Positions 63,198-64,000 of a stretch of 64,000 nt of DNA are shown in pieces; within the stretch, counting starts at the first letter, position 1, and every line of letters begins with the position of its first letter. The translations under genes were made by a program, and so were the position numbers. The stretch comes from Schaalia suimastitidis DSM 15538 (GTDB lineage: Bacteria > Actinomycetota > Actinomycetes > Actinomycetales > Actinomycetaceae). The DNA lies in NCBI RefSeq assembly GCF_000429105.1, contig NZ_AUBF01000006.1, positions 248,001 through 312,000 of the forward strand, read 5' to 3'. Under the pieces are notes generated by a model that saw only the letters and a list, made by a program, of their open reading frames with translations, did not search any database and was not told the DNA's origin.

Positions 63198-63629
63198 TCA
63201 GTCCTGGGCGGCGCGTACCTCAACGGGAATATTGCCACGTGTGGCCTTGGAGTAGGGGCACAATTCGTGAGTGCGATCTGCCAGTGCTTGAACCTGGTCG
63301 AGTTCCAAACCGGGCACTACGACCTCGATACGCACCGTGAGACCAAAAGACTCACCTTCGGGGCCAATACCAACGCTGGTGCGCACCACCGAAGCCGACA
63401 CATCCACACCGGCTTCTTTTGCGGCTAACCCAAGGGCACCCTGGAAGCAGGCACCGTAACCCATCGCAAAAAGTTGCTCAGGGTTGGCGCCACCACCTGG
63501 CCCACCCAATTCAATAGGCATACGCATATCAAGGGTGAGGTCCGGATTCGTTGAAATGGCCTGGCCTGCTCGGCCACCAGTGGTTGAGGCATTCGCTGTG
63601 TAGGCGATAGATGAAGGTACGTGTGTCAT
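63198..63629 (-). CDS. ohr: Organic hydroperoxide resistance protein Ohr
   Basis: Ohr is a thiol peroxidase that reduces organic hydroperoxides. The 143-residue protein has the two redox cysteines at Cys61 (GYGACFQGAL) and Cys124 (HELCPYSKATRGN), the family positions. NPEQLFAMGYG and the N-terminal IAYTANASTTGGRAG fit the Ohr branch rather than OsmC. The ATG is at 63629. It lies between pfkA and the M18 gene on the same strand, but its promoter is not obvious. Confidence 0.96.
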   Translation of the reverse strand: MTHVPSSIAYTANASTTGGRAGQAISTNPDLTLDMRMPIELGGPGGGANPEQLFAMGYGACFQGALGLAAKEAGVDVSASVVRTSVGIGPEGESFGLTVRIEVVVPGLELDQVQALADRTHELCPYSKATRGNIPVEVRAAQD

Positions 63630-63772
63630 AGGACCATCGAAACATCTTCACATCGAGACAGCAAGCGCTATCTCACAGGACCACCAGGTCATGACAAAAC
63701 CACTCACCTGAGGCAGCGCACCAAAGGCAGCCTCAATGCAACGGACCAGAAGGCCATGGCGCCGCCACCTCG

Positions 63773-64000
63773 TCACAAGGAGCGCCAGAAACCTTCCAGA
63801 GCCGTGCTTAAAGCCACCACGTCGTCAACATGAGTCATTTCCCTTGCCGAATGCATCGACAGCATTCCCGCGCCCACATCAATAGTGCGAATTCCCAAGC
63901 GTGTCGCAGTGATCGGACCAATGGTTGAACCGCACGGCATCGCGTTATTTGACACGAAGACTTGGGTTGGCACTTCAGCTGCCCCACAGGTTGCACGCCA
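63773..64000 (-). CDS. M18-family aminopeptidase, C-terminal fragment
   Basis: The reading frame is open to the window edge, so only the last 75 residues are seen. VFVSNNAMPCGSTIGPITAT, RLGIRTIDVGAGMLSMHSAR and EMTHVDDVVALS match the conserved end of M18 (aspartyl) aminopeptidases, including the His that binds zinc in LSMHSARE. These are cytoplasmic zinc peptidases acting on acidic N-termini. The frame enters from beyond the right end; the true start lies outside. Confidence 0.92.
   Translation of the reverse strand, partial: WRATCGAAEVPTQVFVSNNAMPCGSTIGPITATRLGIRTIDVGAGMLSMHSAREMTHVDDVVALSTALEGFWRSL

Noticed and set aside
1-64000. Mobile elements, prophage genes or restriction/defence systems
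   Set aside because: No transposase, integrase, phage, toxin-antitoxin, restriction or cas motif was seen on either strand.

Overview
The window looks like a chromosomal segment of a host-associated actinobacterium, most plausibly an Actinomycetaceae member (Actinomyces/Schaalia/Trueperella-like). The basis is a moderate-to-high GC sequence by eye, actinobacterial DnaA-box spelling, a class Ib nrdHIE set, a large sialidase ending in a sortase motif of the LAXTG type, a phosphofructokinase with the lysine-type (group III-like) signature, and many ROK and LacI regulators. The genus is inference; there is no 16S gene to settle it.

Layout. 0-4 kb: a small membrane protein and the ribonucleotide reductase operon nrdH-nrdI-nrdE on the minus strand, with a pair of NrdR boxes upstream; nrdF is not in the window. 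4.1-4.4 kb: a cluster of DnaA boxes including a perfect inverted pair. 4.5-9.7 kb: a plus-strand cluster of a membrane-anchored propeller-like protein, a DUF4956 membrane protein, a VTC-domain (polyphosphate polymerase-type) protein and an 8-TM membrane protein; this is the least understood gene set here. 9.8-12.8 kb: pntAB transhydrogenase. 13.1-16.4 kb: cell-wall sialidase nanH. 16.7 kb: tRNA-Leu(CAG). 17.1-21.2 kb: an SLC13 transporter, a histidine kinase with a cyclic-nucleotide-binding-type domain, and a receiver-only response regulator. 21.3 kb: ogt.

22-54 kb is a carbohydrate island. It starts with a ribokinase, an RbsABC/LsrB-like ABC importer and an atypical RpiB/LacAB isomerase (22-28.7 kb) with a LacI repressor. 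A hemicellulose block follows: a ROK regulator divergent from xylA, xylB, an MFS transporter, a LacI repressor divergent from a GH31 alpha-xylosidase with a CUT1 importer, then another LacI repressor divergent from a second CUT1 importer with GH43, GH3 and a CE7 acetyl xylan esterase, and finally araD-araA (without araB). The logic is import of xylo- and arabinoxylo-oligosaccharides, intracellular de-acetylation and trimming to xylose and arabinose, and entry to the pentose phosphate pathway. 54.3-61.2 kb is an alpha-galactoside operon (GH36, two permeases, binding protein) divergent from a ROK regulator.

61.3-64 kb carries a P-loop sugar/nucleoside kinase-like gene, pfkA, the peroxidase ohr and the C-terminus of an M18 aminopeptidase running off the end. 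Most intergenic regions contain recognisable inverted repeats that act plausibly as operators or terminators; these are listed separately.
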